Source of the DNA: Pseudomonas fluorescens
GTDB lineage: Bacteria > Pseudomonadota > Gammaproteobacteria > Pseudomonadales > Pseudomonadaceae
Length of the DNA stretch: 64,000 bases
Assembly (NCBI RefSeq): GCF_002837185.1
Contig: NZ_KZ477986.1
Location: 171,287 to 235,286 of the forward strand
Reading direction: 5' to 3'
Shown here: piece by piece, positions 63,205 to 64,000 of the stretch
How the letters are laid out: the number at the start of each line of letters is the position of its first letter
How positions within the stretch are numbered: position 1 is the stretch's first letter
Notes under the pieces: model-generated
What the model was told of the DNA's origin: nothing
The model's database searches: none
What the model saw: the letters and a program-made list of their open reading frames with translations, nothing else
Program-made: the position numbers and the translations under genes

Positions 63205-64000
63205 GTGGCGAGCAAAACACCTGCTAAAAAAACCGGTTCCGTTCAGGCAGCAAATTCGCTGCCAGCCGTTGAAACGGAACTGCCCTATGCGATTATCGAG
63301 CACGCTGCGAACAACAGCGTGCTGTATCCCATTGACGCCCGTGATGGCACGACGGCCACGCTGACGCTGCCGGCCAACGCCACTGATGTCATGTTCTACA
63401 TGGCGGTCAAGGGGCAGGACGAGCCGAGTTTCGAGCCGGTATCTGTCGAAAATGGCGTCAATGTCGTCGGCATTCCGCCACAGTGGATCAGCTACTGCAT
63501 CGGGCACACGGTATTGATCAAGTACACGGCCAATGCAGGAGGGCGGGCCCTGGAATCCTTGACGCTGGAGTTGGAAATCCAACAGATCAGGGAGGAGGAC
63601 CTCTTCGTTTCAAGGCCGGTGTTCACGCATGCCAAGGAGGAGTGGAATACCTGGTACCTGCGCATGCAAGAGTTCTCGGGTGATGAAATTGTCGCGATCA
63701 ACGCCTGGCCGATGATTCAACCCGGGCAGCGTCTGTTTGTGGTTGTTGCGGGTAACCAGCACGTCGCGCCCTATCGCTTCACCTGGGTGGCCGAGAATCA
63801 TGTGGTGCAGGAGCACGAAGCTCGTCCAGAGCATGTTTTCCGCTTCAAGCTTTCGCGAGGCTGGCTGTCCAGGCTGGACGATTACTCGGCGATCACCGCT
63901 CACCTGGGCGTGATTTGGGACACGACCGAACCGGTATACCCTGAGCCAGGCGATCCGATTCTGGAGAATCCGCTGCCTGTGAACGCCGAGGATTTCCACC
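63205..64000 (+). CDS. Giant hypothetical protein, copy 2 (3' end outside window)
   Basis: Starts at GTG 63205 with the same ribosome site as copy 1 and stays open to the window end (265 codons visible). The protein is nearly identical to the first 265 residues of copy 1; visible changes include Gly to Lys near residue 8, His to Gln in MIQPGQRLF and Lys to Glu in WVAENH. Function unknown, as for copy 1. Confidence 0.85.
   Translation, partial: MASKTPAKKTGSVQAANSLPAVETELPYAIIEHAANNSVLYPIDARDGTTATLTLPANATDVMFYMAVKGQDEPSFEPVSVENGVNVVGIPPQWISYCIGHTVLIKYTANAGGRALESLTLELEIQQIREEDLFVSRPVFTHAKEEWNTWYLRMQEFSGDEIVAINAWPMIQPGQRLFVVVAGNQHVAPYRFTWVAENHVVQEHEARPEHVFRFKLSRGWLSRLDDYSAITAHLGVIWDTTEPVYPEPGDPILENPLPVNAEDFH

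Larger units (their letters stand above)
63060..64000 (+). repeat. Tandem duplication unit, copy 2 (continues past window)
   Basis: Second unit of the 3296-base-offset duplication described at 59764; it runs off the right edge, so more copies may follow. Confidence 0.85.

Noticed and set aside
1..64000. CRISPR arrays, tRNA or rRNA genes, insertion sequences
   Set aside because: No regularly spaced repeats, cloverleaf-like sequence, rRNA segments or transposase genes were noticed on either strand.

Overview
The window is a chromosomal segment of a fluorescent Pseudomonas, most likely of the P. fluorescens group. The evidence is the gene order fliM-fliN-fliO-fliP-fliQ-fliR-flhB / flhA-flhF-fleN-fliA-cheY-cheZ-cheA-cheB-motC-motD-parA-parP-cheW, a pyoverdine locus (pvdS, pvdG-like thioesterase, pvdL), abundant REP/REPIN palindromes of two families, and high-GC codon use. 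No rRNA, tRNA, CRISPR array or insertion sequence was seen.

Layout. 1-20.7 kb: flagellar export, switch, assembly-control and chemotaxis genes on the + strand, interrupted between flhB and flhA by about 1.7 kb of accessory DNA. That insert holds REP elements, two tiny cold-shock-domain-like genes each behind the same palindromic box, and a frameshifted DUF3077-type gene. 21-27.6 kb: housekeeping and signalling genes (YegS-like lipid kinase, NarL-type two-component pair, cheV with a textbook FliA promoter, MOSC protein, PpnP, exonuclease). 27.7-36.7 kb: a complete acyclic terpene (citronellol/geraniol) catabolic operon atuABCDEF on the - strand with divergent repressor gene atuR and two palindromic operators between them. 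36.8-37.5 kb: a periplasmic solute-binding-like protein. 37.85-44.8 kb: an orphan type VI secretion island on the - strand, vgrG - phospholipase D effector (Tle5 type) - two tandem Sel1-like lipoproteins (probable immunity proteins), with the scar of a third immunity copy. 44.9-59.8 kb: pvdS behind a Fur-box promoter, a small gene behind pvdS, and on the + strand a thioesterase and the 4303-residue synthetase PvdL, which starts the pyoverdine chromophore. 59.8-64 kb: two nearly identical tandem copies of a roughly 1024-residue protein of unknown function, the second cut by the window edge. Each copy lies behind a palindromic box related to the one in the flhB-flhA insert and a conserved leader hairpin.

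How the parts work together. The first 20 kb builds, powers and steers the polar flagellum: export gate (FliPQR-FlhAB), switch (FliMN), number and placement control (FlhF, FleN), late sigma factor (FliA), chemosensory core (CheA, CheW, CheY, CheZ, CheB, ParA/ParP), stators (MotCD). A FliA-type promoter ties the unlinked cheV to the same programme. The pyoverdine genes form an iron-starvation circuit: Fur represses pvdS, and PvdS should drive the pvdG-pvdL promoter. The least explained part is the set of four palindromic boxes, which join two micro-genes and two giant genes 54 kb apart and may mark an undescribed regulon.
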